This document shows positions 61,569 through 63,859 of a stretch of 64,000 nucleotides of DNA, in pieces (the stretch's first letter is position 1; each line of letters begins with the position of its first letter). The notes under the pieces are model-generated. The model was given only the letters and a program-made list of their open reading frames with translations. It searched no databases and was not told the DNA's origin. The translations under genes were made by a program, and so were the position numbers. Location: contig OX388322.1 of assembly GCA_947579605.1 (NCBI GenBank), positions 3,224,001 through 3,288,000 of the forward strand, in the 5' to 3' direction. The stretch is from Athripsodes cinereus (taxonomy: Eukaryota; Arthropoda; Insecta; Trichoptera; Leptoceridae).

Positions 61569-63747
61569 CTGGCAATCCACCCATAAAAAGTGATTTGTGG
61601 AGAAAAAACCTTATTCAACAGCAAATTGTAAAAATAGTACATTATGTTGGAAATAGACTAAGAATATAGATTTTTGATTCTGTATAATGATTTTGAAGAA
61701 TAAAATAAATTAATAAAGAAATTGATGAAAAATTATACATACTTGAAAAGATCAGAAACTTATTGATCTGTCCTCATATCATAATATATGACTGCACAAT
61801 GCACTCTTGGCTGTGCTGGAGTCGGATTGTTATGAATTAATAGCTCGCGATCCAATGGAGGTATGCAGTTTTGTTTTCATATCAACCCTTTGTTCTTGTT
61901 CAGTTTGTTTTATAAATATCCATTTTTATAATATTGAATGGAATCTCTGTACATTACAAGTATAGGTATCATAATGTTATAAACATCCCATACCAGTATG
62001 AAATGTCATGATGGAATTATTATTGCAAGGTTTTGAAAAAATCTAAAAAATGAAATGTTCGTATGACAACAGTATGGGTGCTTTGGGAGTGTGCTATGTA
62101 AATGATATAGCTTTTAACCATTGTACAGTTGGGAATAAAATGCCTCTTTTCTTTTTCAATTCAATTCTTCAGTATAATATAGATGTACGTACAATATTTA
62201 ACAATTATTAATATCTTTTCTATCTGCCTATTTATACTATTATGGAATCTCGCTTGCAACCAGCATAACGCTCTAACCTTTCAGTCACAAGGTCCTAGAG
62301 TCGATACCTGGGCAAGGCAAATTGGAAAATGGCCTTATTCAAATTATCCTGGGTCTGGGTGTTACATGTATATATTATATGATTGGTGTATTTCATATGT
62401 AGATTGTCGTGTTATTACCAATATTTATGTATAAGTTTGGGATTTGCTCCATCTGTGTGAATTATTCATATGTATGTCATGTTAATATTGTAGGAGCTAT
62501 GATGCTCATATTGGGAAGTATTTAATTGTATTGTGATTAACCTTATTATGTTGTTGTATTGTATAAATATATTAATTATAACAAATAAAAAAAATGAATT
62601 TGAATGCTGTCTCCTACAAGTGTGGTGGTAACCACTAACCAGTGGACTAACTTCATTCAAAGAACCTACAGATTTTTTCTTGATTAAAGAAAAGACATGT
62701 GTGGCATACGTCATCACTGCAGGATTCATGAGTTGTTACCATCACGTCACTTCCCTTGAGGGATAGGAAAAAGGATTGAGTGCTACTCAACCTTTCCTTC
62801 CATACACTTTTCACTTCCATTATGTTAGAGTAAATTAAATAAATATTAATTGTGTGTTTGTGTTGTTTCAGGGTTGGAGCACCCAGTTGTACAACTCGAG
62901 TCCCCCAGTGATGTGAGTGGAGTGGAGAAAGTGAATGATGTTACTCTACTGTGTGATGCTGATGTGGGCAGTGGAGATGTGCAGTATCATTGGTATAGGT
63001 CAGTACATAAGTCAGCCCTAAAATGGAGCTAAGTTTCATATGTTGATATAACTTTGTGGCCAGGGTTTTGATTGAAAATCATTATGATTCCAGAAATGCG
63101 GAACGTTTAACGTTAAAGTCCCATCGTGTGGATATCAAGAAGAAGAGGTTGCATATTAAACAGGCGACCGCTAAAGATAATGGAGTTTACAGGTAGGCAA
63201 ACAATACTTTTTTGTTATCATAAAAATGGTTCATGTTCTTACACAGTTATTTATAATTATATTTGGGAGAAAATAGAAGACATCGTTGATCAATGGAGTA
63301 TCATTGGTCAACGCTGAAGAAATCATCCGTCATCACCATCGTAAGTTTATCCTCCTTCATTCATACCATCAAGGCATTTCCAACAAGTGGGTTTGCTAGC
63401 CGATTGACTGTCTGTTATAAACATTACAGTTATCCTGTTCGTGCCATCAAAAGTTAAGACATGCAGGATGGGCGACAGACCTCACTGCTGAAGGTCGATG
63501 GGCCACTAGAAGATGATAGCAAGGTCAGAGGTTCTGAAAGTAGCAGTAATGGCTAGCGGAGATATCGGAAGAAAGTACTTTGGTGTAATAGGCTCCTGAA
63601 CTAAATAGGAGAGTGTATGTCTGTATGTATGTGGTATTTTATCATGTTTTTTTGACATATTTTTTACCATTTTGTATTACAGATGTAGTGTGCACCTGGA
63701 TGGAGATATGAAGGAGAGTAAAATGAACTTTGTACTGAAATTACTAG
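8732..63747 (+). CDS. otk: Off-track / PTK7-like Ig-domain receptor, 5' part of the gene (six exons)
   Basis: Off-track/PTK7 proteins are plasma-membrane Wnt/semaphorin co-receptors with extracellular Ig domains, one membrane span and an inactive kinase domain. Exons here: 8732-8786, 15564-15701, 15861-16040, 62872-62998, 63094-63192 and 63683-63747. All have GT-AG borders and phases 1,1,1,2,2,1 that chain without a stop, giving 221 residues. Residues 1-23 form a signal peptide (MLARTPSYIF...SLTHC). Ig1 has C51, W61 and C102 with the D-x-G-x3-C signature; Ig2 has C152, W165 and C201. The Ig1-Ig2 junction DITWLE and the WYRNAERL and GVYRC motifs of Ig2 match off-track/PTK7 closely in order and spacing. 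The membrane and kinase parts lie beyond the right edge. Intron 1 is 6.8 kb and intron 3 is 46.8 kb. A different Ig-family receptor is the main alternative. Confidence 0.82.
8787..9586 (+). other. First part of off-track intron 1, nothing recognised
   Basis: AT-rich DNA with no coding, RNA or intact mobile-element signal that I could support. Confidence 0.5.
9587..10076. mobile_element. Cluster of family-A fragments, one inside another repeat
   Basis: Plus-strand fragments lie at 9587-9690 ('ggccacccattcagattttt', 'taccccacttgtgag') and 9938-10075 ('cagcggtgaggtatgtctcc', 'gctaccccacttgtggga'). A minus fragment at 9767-9825 ('ataccattacggcatatcac') interrupts a second repeat: the flanks 9712-9766 and 9828-9900 match 40083-40213 in the opposite orientation, where no insertion is present. 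Confidence 0.6.
10393..10590. mobile_element. Palindromic element with hammerhead core (198 bp)
   Basis: Two 82-bp inverted arms (10393-10474 and 10509-10590), nearly identical, surround a 34-nt spacer. The arms contain 'gcgaaaccggtcgtgcgtta' and AT-rich ends. The minus strand across the spacer and left arm forms a hammerhead-type core. The symmetry suggests an inverted dimer of a ribozyme-bearing retroelement end, of the kind found in Penelope-like pseudo-LTRs. No protein is encoded. Confidence 0.75.
10458..10500 (-). ncRNA. Hammerhead ribozyme candidate, canonical core
   Basis: On the minus strand: GCAC, then CTGATGA, one T, a stem II hairpin (GCG-A-ACT, loop CGG, AGT-C-CGC), GAAA, a minimal stem III (AC, loop CG, GU), C at the cleavage position, then GTGC. 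Stem I is GCAC pairing with GTGC. All invariant core bases (C3, G5, A6, G8, A9, G12, A13, A14) are present. Such short stem III forms are known from Penelope-like elements. Activity is inferred, not shown. Confidence 0.7.
10640..10763 (-). mobile_element. tRNA-derived SINE, 5'-truncated copy
   Basis: It matches the copies at 18923 and 38041: 'gatgtatctggg', 'acacctttcacagtaagcc', 'gtgaaaggggagcttgcc' and, reversed, the Pol III B-box region 'cctgggatcgaacc'. The A-box end is missing. Confidence 0.7.
11290..11525 (-). mobile_element. Family-A retroelement copy, nearly full length
   Basis: Reading reversed: 'ataccatcacggcatatccc', 'acaagtgggttagccag', 'acattcaggataggtggc', 'actcgaaaacttacagaa', 'gagtgggag'. 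The TAC-repeat start marks its 3' tail. It lies in off-track intron 1. Confidence 0.75.
11526..12400 (+). other. Intron 1, no feature recognised
   Basis: Mixed-composition intronic DNA. Short open frames here have no motif, and no repeat family could be assigned. Confidence 0.45.
12540..14280. repeat. Complex AT-rich repeat block
   Basis: Irregularly repeated short phrases fill the block: 'gatcatcaaaata', 'gccggtcaaataat', 'agattgatcgccaaa'. 'ttgtcgagtattttttcca' type units, each about 110 bp, appear three times (from about 13195, 13695 and 13815). A perfect 'gccggc'-centred palindrome with 'aaaataaaataaaaccggc' duplicated lies at 13591-13679. A 98-bp tandem pair starts at 13929 and 14027. 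There is no coding sense. It may be the body of a non-autonomous DNA element or Helitron-like satellite. Confidence 0.6.
14340..14427 (+). mobile_element. Family-B element end with coding remnant
   Basis: The plus frame reads GVCKDRSMWRSVPSAYPTWD and then V-stop. The same peptide (CKDRSIWRSVLSSYPSWD) is readable in the copy at 33798-34075. The tail 'gcctaccccacttgggacac' and 'gtgtgagggtatag' follows. Conservation of a reading frame between copies suggests family B is the 5'-truncated 3' end of a LINE rather than a pure SINE. Confidence 0.65.
14934..15052 (+). mobile_element. LINE 3'-tail remnant
   Basis: 'tttagcgataaacccgccct' followed by 'ctgtacattgaattgta' and an AATAAAATAAATA tail; the same module as at 8038 and 17252. 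Confidence 0.5.
15564..15701 (+). CDS. otk: off-track-like exon 2 (first half of Ig1)
   Basis: Acceptor 'cttcctccacag', donor GTAAGT. It encodes LTHCDDVVVVFTSKP, then LEGRPVELTCATNHPATIRW, with the first Ig cysteine (C51) and core tryptophan (W61). Phase is 1 in and 1 out. GC content is clearly above the flanking introns. Confidence 0.9.
15861..16040 (+). CDS. otk: off-track-like exon 3 (second half of Ig1)
   Basis: Acceptor 'ttattacccag', donor GTAAGT. It encodes VEIVSTARRL, LRITRVDRVADGGAVGCETD and the strand TTQLDIT leading to Ig2. D96-x-G98-x3-C102 is the Ig closing motif. It ends in phase 1; the split codon becomes the W of DITWLE with exon 4, 46.8 kb away. Confidence 0.9.
16412..16773 (-). 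mobile_element. Family-B element copy, long
   Basis: Reversed family B: 'gacgccgtatcccaagtgga', 'gaacggaatgccatttagat', 'acacgcttccgttctttag', 'cacgtggttgagccgcgtag', 'cctctttcaggtaaataaaa'. It is diverged but covers most of the family length. Confidence 0.7.
17252..17372 (+). mobile_element. LINE 3'-tail remnant
   Basis: 'gggaagatatcgcgtctctg', 'cgataaactcgccaattgtg', ending 'ttttgtacaataaag'. This is the clearest copy of the lepidopteran LINE tail in the window and the main basis for suggesting Lepidoptera. Confidence 0.65.
17622..17690 (+). mobile_element. Family-A fragment
   Basis: 'caattcagcgttgaggcatg' and 'ccacccatcctgaatt' only; the central part of family A. Confidence 0.5.
17860..17906. 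repeat. (TA)n microsatellite
   Basis: About 47 bases of uninterrupted TA repeats. Length is likely polymorphic. Confidence 0.97.
18205..18500 (-). pseudogene. LINE reverse-transcriptase C-terminal fragment
   Basis: The minus strand encodes LWKDTAENTQGTIFISPVEA, then WPRWKTLNRIRTGVERTRNN, LQRWGLAESMVCDCGEE, a stop, and HLLTCP-like residues. The WGL...CDCG..E...H-x2-C pattern is the cysteine-rich tail that ends many non-LTR retrotransposon polymerases. It is 5'-truncated and broken. Higher GC than the surroundings suggests a fairly recent copy. Confidence 0.8.
18923..19096 (-). mobile_element. tRNA-derived SINE, full length
   Basis: Reversed: from 'gagttcgtcggtagcctgga' with an A-box-like TAGCCTGGAGGTAGAG, to a B box (GGTTCGATACC), then 'gtgaaaggtctataaggttg' and an 'atatatctttttt' end next to a T-run. 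The B box has one change from GGTTCGATCCC. Confidence 0.8.
19218..20042 (-). mobile_element. pogo/Tigger-like transposon remnant, 825 bp
   Basis: The ends CAGTGGAACCTCTCATAACG and its reverse are flanked by TA on both sides (19216-19217 and 20043-20044), the Tc1/mariner pattern. Subterminal 'actcgttatgcgaaac' repeats occur at both ends. The minus strand at about 19565-19690 encodes KIIEKREQGRSVTYLARTYY and STTTICTILKNKDKIKK, a CENP-B/psq-type helix-turn-helix N-terminus of pogo transposases. It is preceded by a stop or frameshift, and the catalytic DDE part is absent. An internally deleted, dead copy. Confidence 0.88.
20044..20205 (-). mobile_element. Family-A copy directly abutting the pogo-like element
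   Basis: Reversed family A ('ataacatcacgggaattccc', 'acgagtggagtaaccag', 'tctgtgccaatta', 'aggatgagtggcatactt'). It starts at the TA target site of the pogo-like element, so one probably inserted at the other's edge. Confidence 0.65.
20371..20457 (+). repeat. MITE fragment related to 26275-27092
   Basis: 'caaatttaactaaattaagg' and 'gcgctttagaatccg' resemble the right arm near 27030-27100 ('caaatttaactgaattaaga', 'accttagagcgcaat'). Confidence 0.4.
20600..20820 (+). other. GC-rich patch with a 39-codon hydrophobic reading frame
   Basis: 'gtggcccggctcggcgcggc' and what follows are far richer in GC than the intron around them. ATG at 20698 opens MPVLLSLAVMALLIYDSYYW and 19 more residues to TGA at 20815. 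A GTGCGT donor-like site follows the TAC-TAC-TG at about 20757. It could be an alternative first exon or promoter; it matches no family I know. Confidence 0.25.
21279..21412 (+). mobile_element. Family-A copy, 3' half
   Basis: 'caccacccattctggatgtc', 'ttattggtacaggg', 'tggctaccccacttgtagca', 'aatgccgtgttagtag'. Confidence 0.65.
22272..22370 (+). mobile_element. Family-A fragment, degenerate
   Basis: 'caattcagcgatgaggtatt' and a weakly matching continuation; cut by the palindromic element that follows. Confidence 0.4.
22399..22574. mobile_element. Palindromic element with variant hammerhead-like core (176 bp)
   Basis: Two perfect 64-nt inverted arms (22399-22462 and 22511-22574, beginning CACAATTGCTTTTAG) flank a 48-nt loop. 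Each arm carries 'ataagtcgaaaccaggtcac'. A left-arm relative lies at 63860-63945. There is no coding capacity. Confidence 0.8.
22436..22475 (-). ncRNA. Hammerhead-like motif with U3/A8 core
   Basis: Minus strand: TAGT, TTGACAA, T, GACTT-TAT-AAGTC hairpin, GAAA, short stem III (AC, loop CAG, GU), C, ACTA. Stem I pairs TAGT with ACTA (4 bp); stem II has 5 bp. Compared with CTGATGA, the core changes C3 to U, G8 to A and U7 to C; position 7 is free in known hammerheads and 3-8 is a base pair. Fold conservation is visible; catalysis is untested. Confidence 0.5.
22620..22845 (+). pseudogene. LINE reverse-transcriptase C-terminal fragment with GAA tail
   Basis: The plus frame reads KYHLLQLILKGKIEGRRGPG, RRQMSWLRNIREWASIRSVE, KLFRAAQDRDECAEVIANVG, then GTRQGT-stop and an AGAAGAAGAAG tail. 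GKIEGRRGPGRR..SWL and LFRAA.DR are hallmarks of the C-terminus of RTE/Proto2-like or related endonuclease-type LINE polymerases. It is 5'-truncated, with an intact stop and tail, so a typical dead-on-arrival insertion. Confidence 0.85.
22862..23035 (+). mobile_element. Family-A copy, 3' two thirds
   Basis: 'gattcggcggtgaggcgtgg', 'atccatcctgaatt', 'gccgcttgtgggatttgccg', 'tgacggcatagtagtaatgg'. Confidence 0.7.
23537..24250. mobile_element. Element with inverted ends and internal minisatellite
   Basis: The left end 'tagctattagtattg' and right end 'caatactactagcta' are inverted copies (about 13 of 15). Inside are about five tandem units of 105-109 bp, with 'attttcaaag' starting at 23676, 23781, 23890, 23999 and 24107, each containing 'gatttaaatct' and 'tcgcgtg(t/a)ca'. 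Outer parts repeat 'cgttctt' and 'aagaacga'. There is no open frame of note. Confidence 0.6.
24604..24775 (-). mobile_element. Family-B copy
   Basis: Reversed: 'ctaacgccgtatcccaagtg', 'gggtaggcagagagga', 'tggaactccatacagactta', 'gtcgatttctcatactcag'. Confidence 0.7.
24925..25030 (-). mobile_element. Family-A copy, shortened
   Basis: 'ataccatcacggcatttccc', 'acaagtgaggtagccagc', 'attcaggatgggtgacgtgc', 'ctcatcac'. Confidence 0.65.
25245..25498 (-). mobile_element. Family-A copy, full length
   Basis: One of the best copies: 'ataccatcacggcacatccc', 'acaagtggggtagccagcag', 'cctctccgtgccaat', 'cattcaggatgggtggcaaa', 'gacactcgaaaacttacgca', 'accgggtgctccacggga'. TTA repeats at 25245-25257 are its 3' tail. 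Confidence 0.85.
25508..25588 (-). mobile_element. Family-A 3' end, tandem to the preceding copy
   Basis: 'ataccatcacggcatatccc', 'acaagtggggtagccagcag', 'atcagctgcatgtaagaaa'. It is truncated after about 80 bp. It lies 10 bases from the full copy in the same orientation. Confidence 0.75.
25960..26165 (+). promoter_or_regulatory. CpG-rich intronic patch, possible promoter plus first exon
   Basis: 'gtcgggcgggcgtcccgccg', 'ggccgcggtagcgcgcgcaa' and 'tagcaaccggcggtcg' give many CpG sites in an AT-rich intron. It is followed by 'cagtacagtcacagtgcaca' and a good donor GTATGT at 26158. This pattern fits an alternative promoter with a non-coding first exon, for the off-track-like gene or a nested transcript. 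No protein motif was found. Confidence 0.3.
26582..26700 (-). mobile_element. LINE tail remnant, reversed
   Basis: 'ctctttattgttgtgataat', 'gcaataggcgtgctttatgc', 'ggcaacctcttccggcaaac': the reverse of the lepidopteran LINE tail type. Confidence 0.5.
26764..26960 (-). mobile_element. Family-B fragment
   Basis: 'accatcacgccgcttccctt', 'gtggggtaggcagaaagaat', 'cgaacgccacttcc'; its tail is intermediate between families A and B. Confidence 0.55.
28378..28558 (+). mobile_element. Family-A copy, diverged
   Basis: 'gagggtcctgtaaaaggcag', 'gttcggaaaatatcac', 'cagcaatgaggcgtgccacc', 'tatcctgaatg', 'tttattatatgcagtta'. The 3' end is missing. Confidence 0.65.
28733..28932. mobile_element. MITE with about 60-bp inverted repeats, PIF/Harbinger type
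   Basis: The left arm GGGCCTGAGTCAA and right arm, reversed, AGGCCTGAGTCAA continue through 'cacgttacgttttcgttccg' on both sides. The 3-bp CTG on each flank (28730-28732 and 28933-28935) fits a 3-bp target duplication, though the GC-rich site makes it uncertain. Confidence 0.7.
29025..29073 (-). ncRNA. Hammerhead ribozyme candidate, canonical core, solitary
   Basis: Minus strand: CTGATGA, T, GAGAGC-GGAA-GCTCTT hairpin (6 bp with a GNRA-type loop), GAAA, stem III AGC-CG-GCT, C. All invariant core bases are present. Stem I is weak: the flanks GCCAGC and GTGTCC pair poorly next to the core, so activity is less certain than for 10458-10500. It is not in a palindrome. Confidence 0.55.
29808..30066 (+). 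mobile_element. Family-A copy, full length (plus orientation)
   Basis: It reads from 'cccgtggagcacccggtaaa' through 'gagtgtcctgtaaaaggcag', 'ttggcacggagaggacagct', 'gctaccccacttgtgggata' to 'tgccgtgatggtatag' and TAG repeats. It is the best plus-strand reference for the family. Confidence 0.85.
30078..30236 (-). mobile_element. Family-A copy, tail-to-tail with the previous one
   Basis: 'ataccatcgcagcatatccc', 'tagccagcagaccacctgc', 'cctctccgtgccaataaaaa', 'atttaagatgtaa'. It is truncated at its 5' part, and the two 3' tails face each other across 11 bases. Confidence 0.75.
31687..31946. mobile_element. MITE with 15-bp perfect terminal inverted repeats
   Basis: CTGTACCTGAGAGCC (31687) and its exact reverse ending at 31946. 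AAAT flanks both sides, a possible 4-bp target duplication. The interior includes 'acttaagtccctccactta' and 'tagtcttaagtacta' subterminal motifs. Superfamily not assigned. Confidence 0.65.
32408..32462 (-). mobile_element. Family-B fragment beside the Helitron
   Basis: 'acacaccttctttcagataa', 'atacatcctcttcgtcatcc', 'tttcatcttgcat' is identical to part of the copy at 33798-34075, so both derive from a recent source. Confidence 0.65.
32465..32778 (+). mobile_element. Non-autonomous Helitron, 314 bp
   Basis: It begins TCTAATATATAAAATCCTCG, contains 'cgaaacggctggaccgattt' and ends 'gtttgccgggtcagCTAG', inserted between A and T (A at 32464, T at 32779). TC start, CTAG end and A/T target are the Helitron signature; this sequence type is widespread in Lepidoptera. 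It has no Rep/helicase coding. Confidence 0.85.
33035..33181 (+). mobile_element. tRNA-derived SINE, plus strand
   Basis: 'ctagagtctcggcctcgtga' follows a degraded A box, and 'gtggttcgatcccc' is the B box (33072-33085). The body continues 'ctcctttcacgatacaagct' and 'gtataaggttgtatttgag' to 'acccagatatatata'. Confidence 0.75.
33497..33565 (+). mobile_element. Family-A 5' fragment
   Basis: 'tccgtggagtccccggcaaa' and 'tttgtctcccactttttt'; only the start of the family. Confidence 0.5.
33798..34075 (-). mobile_element. Family-B copy with readable peptide
   Basis: The minus frame reads TFLKDGRVLSKRNRRACMRN, then WMNVEEAKEVCKDRSIWRSV and LSSYPSWDMA-stop. A matching peptide is legible at 61190-61300 (LILKDGRVLSKRSRRACMRN). 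The tail 'accctcacgccatgtcccag' and 'gaggggtaggaagagaga' is typical. This supports a LINE ancestry for family B. Confidence 0.75.
34095..34372 (-). pseudogene. LINE polymerase C-terminal fragment
   Basis: The minus strand encodes YRNILRLPQDNMSKRTTDVE, then RTGRPVTTWMSTIARDLKEA, LRPEDAGDPKTLKMRTKRAD and PK, with stops. G-R-P.TTWM...DL..A.L..EDA.D is the usual C-terminal signature of RTE-type LINE polymerases. Its 3' end 'aaaggcgagggcg' recurs at 56108. Truncated and inactive. Confidence 0.75.
35306..35550 (-). mobile_element. Family-A copy, full length
   Basis: 'ataccatcacggcatatccc', 'acaattggggtaaccagcag', 'cattcaggatgggtggcaaa', 'ttaagatgtaaatgtcttc', 'acggagaacagtgggagacc', 'ggttgctccacgaga'. 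Confidence 0.85.
36768..36975 (+). mobile_element. Family-A copy, strongly degraded
   Basis: 'tccgtggagtactagtggaa', 'caattcaatagtgatgctac', 'ccattctgagtg', 'tcaggcacagaaatgg'. Confidence 0.45.
37376..37432 (-). mobile_element. Family-A fragment
   Basis: 'accagcggaccaagtgcatg' and 'taataaacatgtaagtcg' only. Confidence 0.5.
38041..38208 (-). mobile_element. tRNA-derived SINE, best copy
   Basis: Read on the minus strand: 'gagttcgtcggtagcctggg', A-box region TAGCCTGGGGGTAGAG (38180-38195), B box GGTTCGATCCC (38142-38152), then 'tttcacggcacaagctttta', 'gtgtataaggttgtatttgg' and 'aacccagatatatct' before a T-run. Box spacing is tRNA-like. This is a SINE, not a tRNA gene, since no cloverleaf closes. 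Confidence 0.85.
38965..39072 (-). mobile_element. Family-B fragment
   Basis: 'cattctttcgttttctccac', 'attcatgtcatttcatatac', 'gcacgtggatttctcatacc', 'caacacgcgaccgtcctt'. Confidence 0.65.
39907..40060 (+). repeat. Retroelement tail fragments
   Basis: A family-A-like start ('gcggagtcccgggcaaaaaa') is followed by 'acccttgagacggtctaggt' and 'aaacggcgtcaaaataaaat', which recur at 2095-2160 in RBM25. Probably the 3' end of a further LINE. Confidence 0.45.
40303..40548. repeat. 123-bp tandem duplication, two near-identical copies
   Basis: Copies at 40303-40425 and 40426-40548 differ at only one or two positions ('ttatttcatcc' versus 'ttattccatcc'). This is a recent local duplication; the unit contains 'tagatttcacgaattatcct'. 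Confidence 0.9.
41065..41180. mobile_element. PIF/Harbinger-type MITE, 116 bp
   Basis: GGCCGGTTTCAATAA at both ends (inverted), with extended complementarity ('tgtcgattgaaat' and reverse). AAT flanks both sides (41062-41064 and 41181-41183), the 3-bp duplication expected. Confidence 0.8.
41240..41786. mobile_element. Foldback element with eight 49-bp repeats and hammerhead-like motif
   Basis: The left arm (from 41278, 'aaataaataaaacaagcg') is inverted relative to the right end (to 41786). The centre 'gacattgtca'/'tgacaatgtc' forms a hairpin at about 41350-41375. The right arm holds eight copies of a 49-bp unit (41379-41765) containing 'gacgaaagacgtctctctcg'; one copy lacks two bases. CACCTACTATGT occurs at 41228-41239 and 41787-41798, consistent with a 12-bp target duplication. 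Confidence 0.8.
42247..44748 (+). repeat. 5' long terminal repeat
   Basis: Starts TGCTACGC and ends ...GTATCAATT. If the LTR closes in CA it ends three bases earlier, at 44745. Small open frames inside are identical in both LTRs and show no motif, so they are not called genes. Confidence 0.85.
47714..50318 (+). mobile_element. hAT-like DNA transposon nested in the LTR element, 2605 bp
   Basis: The ends TAGGGTGGAAC and its exact reverse are flanked by a perfect 8-bp duplication atatacac (47706-47713 and 50319-50326). hAT elements duplicate 8 bp and often start TAGNG/CAGNG. The transposase inside is broken (separate entry). Confidence 0.88.
48177..49986 (+). pseudogene. Broken transposase of the nested hAT-like element
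   Basis: Pieces of one protein are legible in order: MTSTRQKLKCLIFGESAELK at 48177; KEPTFLEIVETVGTNIEELW near 48525; LFDIAACKCKEFVNCNCLRE near 48732 (a Cys-x-Cys...Cys-x-Cys cluster); FRVIEPEERVSIIKEPGSVY at 49085; IMAVGCDGTTTNTGKLGGVI near 49238, followed by PLHWIICLL; and LPCHTRAVEISVKDVIEAAL near 49830, ending in ETKKDFC-stop. CDGT..NTG and HW..CLL are shared with an insect transposase-like family I associate with hAT elements. Several stops and frameshifts interrupt it, and an AT-rich insertion lies at 48305-48520. It cannot make an active enzyme as it stands. Confidence 0.7.
50598..50730. repeat. Short tandem repeat of 'atgtaaccagtggt' units
   Basis: About five units of 28-32 bp, 'taaccagtggtactcaactt' with variants ('cagtggttctcaac'), inside the LTR-element interior just before its 3' LTR. 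Confidence 0.8.
50804..53305 (+). repeat. 3' long terminal repeat
   Basis: Same sequence as 42247-44748 with a constant offset. It is preceded by the purine tract and followed by unrelated DNA ('gctaatagcaacgatcttta'). Confidence 0.85.
54024..54232 (+). mobile_element. Family-A copy, nearly full length
   Basis: 'ccttggagcacccgtcaaag', 'ttttcgagtgtcctgcaaaa', 'acatcttaaattcagcaata', 'ataccccattgtgggatatg', 'ccgtgatggtatagtagtag'; it has an internal deletion around the 'cacccatcctgaatg' part. Confidence 0.75.
54786..55082 (-). mobile_element. Family-B copy split by a tRNA-derived SINE
   Basis: Family B ('acaccctatcccaagttggg', then 'ttcgctttctccacattcat', 'cttctcatgaatacacgttg', 'ttagttaagctgcgtagttc') is interrupted at 54864-54949 by the 3' half of the tRNA-derived SINE ('aatacaaccttatacacctt', 'cacagtaagctaaaagcttg'). 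This nested order dates the SINE as younger. Confidence 0.7.
55083..55146 (+). mobile_element. Family-A 3' fragment
   Basis: 'tatgtttattgcatgcaatt', 'ctggctacgtcatctgtgga', 'aaatgccgtgatggt'. Confidence 0.6.
55379..55440. repeat. 31-bp tandem duplication
   Basis: 'gcaataatctttgat(a/g)at' plus 'ttgacttttctt', repeated twice. Confidence 0.85.
56090..56137 (+). mobile_element. LINE 3' end fragment
   Basis: 'accccaagtagggataaagg', 'cgagggcgaagaagaac' matches the reverse of the 3' end at 34128-34175. It keeps an A-rich/GAA end typical of the family. Confidence 0.55.
56340..56445. repeat. GCGAAT-rich repeat
   Basis: Repeated 'tgcgaata' phrases in both orientations, with nearby 'tatccggtacttttaccgaa' resembling 18720-18800. 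Likely the end of a diverged DNA transposon; no ends could be fixed. Confidence 0.4.
56998..57824. mobile_element. hAT-like MITE interrupted by family A
   Basis: The left end CAGTGGCGGGACTAGAC and right end 'tgcatgtatggtatgcacac', 'cattg' belong to the same family as 60099-60386. The interior carries the family phrase 'gtcgccccattttcaatttg' and a family-A copy. Outer 8-mers do not match. Confidence 0.55.
57498..57700 (-). mobile_element. Family-A copy inside the MITE
   Basis: 'ataccatcacggcatatacc', 'acaagcggggtagtcagcag', 'cgaaacgggtggtataacta', 'gaacacctgcatcttacagg'. Confidence 0.7.
59386..59592 (+). mobile_element. Family-A copy
   Basis: 'cccttggagtcgccagtaag', 'gcgatgaggcacgtctccaa', 'tcctgaatgac', 'gctaccccacttgtaggata', 'ttccgtgatggtgtagtag'. 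Confidence 0.7.
59699..59760. repeat. 31-bp tandem pair
   Basis: 'atttcgccataaccaatttt', 'tcatatta' repeated twice with one change (acc/atc). It resembles the phrase style of the 12.5-14.3 kb block. Confidence 0.8.
60099..60386. mobile_element. hAT-type MITE, 288 bp, intact 8-bp duplication
   Basis: The left end CAGTGTCGGGACTAAAC and right end 'ggaaggcacaccactg' are bounded by ggtatttc on both sides (60091-60098 and 60387-60394). This defines the ends of the family also seen at 29642 and 56998. Confidence 0.88.
61085..61322 (+). mobile_element. Family-B copy, plus strand, with readable peptide
   Basis: The plus frame encodes WLHLMDLILKDGRVLSKRSR, then RACMRNCMNVEKAKEV before a frameshift. 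'gttctctttgcctaccccct' is the shared tail. Conservation with 33798-34075 is at peptide level. Confidence 0.7.
61540..61568. repeat. Poly-T run (about 28 bases)
   Basis: A homopolymer, probably the reverse poly(A) tail of a retrotransposed sequence, although no flanking retrocopy was recognised. Confidence 0.9.
62606..62728 (-). mobile_element. Family-A fragment, diverged
   Basis: 'ctcctacaagtgtggtggta', 'ccagtggactaacttcattc', 'tgtggcatacgtcatcactg'; close to off-track exon 4. Confidence 0.5.
62738..62822 (-). mobile_element. Family-B fragment just upstream of off-track exon 4
   Basis: 'taccatcacgtcacttccct', 'tgagggataggaaaaaggat' and 'tccttccatacacttttcac'; a degenerate family-B tail in the last 135 bases of intron 3. 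Confidence 0.45.
62872..62998 (+). CDS. otk: off-track-like exon 4 (first half of Ig2)
   Basis: Acceptor 'ttgtgttgtttcag', donor GTCAGT. It encodes LEHPVVQLESP..., NDVTLLC (C152) and VQYHWYR (W165). It leaves in phase 2, splitting an arginine codon. Confidence 0.9.
63094..63192 (+). CDS. otk: off-track-like exon 5 (middle of Ig2)
   Basis: Acceptor 'atgattccag', donor GTAGGC. It encodes NAERLTLKSHRVDIKKKRL and the HIKQATAKDNGVY strand, i.e. Ig strands C' to F. Phase is 2 in and 2 out. Confidence 0.9.
63356..63500 (-). mobile_element. Family-A copy in off-track intron 5
   Basis: 'ataccatcaaggcatttcca', 'acaagtgggtttgctagcc', 'gacatgcaggatgggcgaca', 'gacctcactgctgaa'. Confidence 0.65.
63683..63747 (+). 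CDS. otk: off-track-like exon 6 (end of Ig2)
   Basis: Acceptor 'tttgtattacag', donor GTAAAT. With the split codon it encodes RCSVHLDGDMKESKMNFVLKLL, containing the closing Ig2 cysteine (C201). It ends in phase 1; the next exon is outside the window. Confidence 0.87.
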
Positions 63748-63859
63748 GTAAATGTGAATCAAATTTTCTATAATATATTGCCCACTATCAATGACTCCAT
63801 TTATTTATCGAGTCCATATTTATTTTGTATAACTCCATGTTTATATATATGTACGAAAA

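Larger units (their letters stand above)
16041..62871 (+). other. otk: Giant intron 3 of the off-track-like gene (46.8 kb)
   Basis: Donor GTAAGT at 16041 and acceptor 'tgtttcag' ending at 62871 are joined by matching phase and by Ig domain continuity (DIT-W-LE). Everything between is intronic unless a nested gene exists. No full nested protein gene was recognised. The content is mostly transposable-element remnants, listed separately. The unlisted parts (for example 27.1-28.4, 30.5-31.6, 36.0-36.7, 39.1-39.9, 53.4-54.0, 58.0-59.3 and 61.6-62.6 kb) are AT-rich DNA in which I see nothing supportable. Confidence 0.8.
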
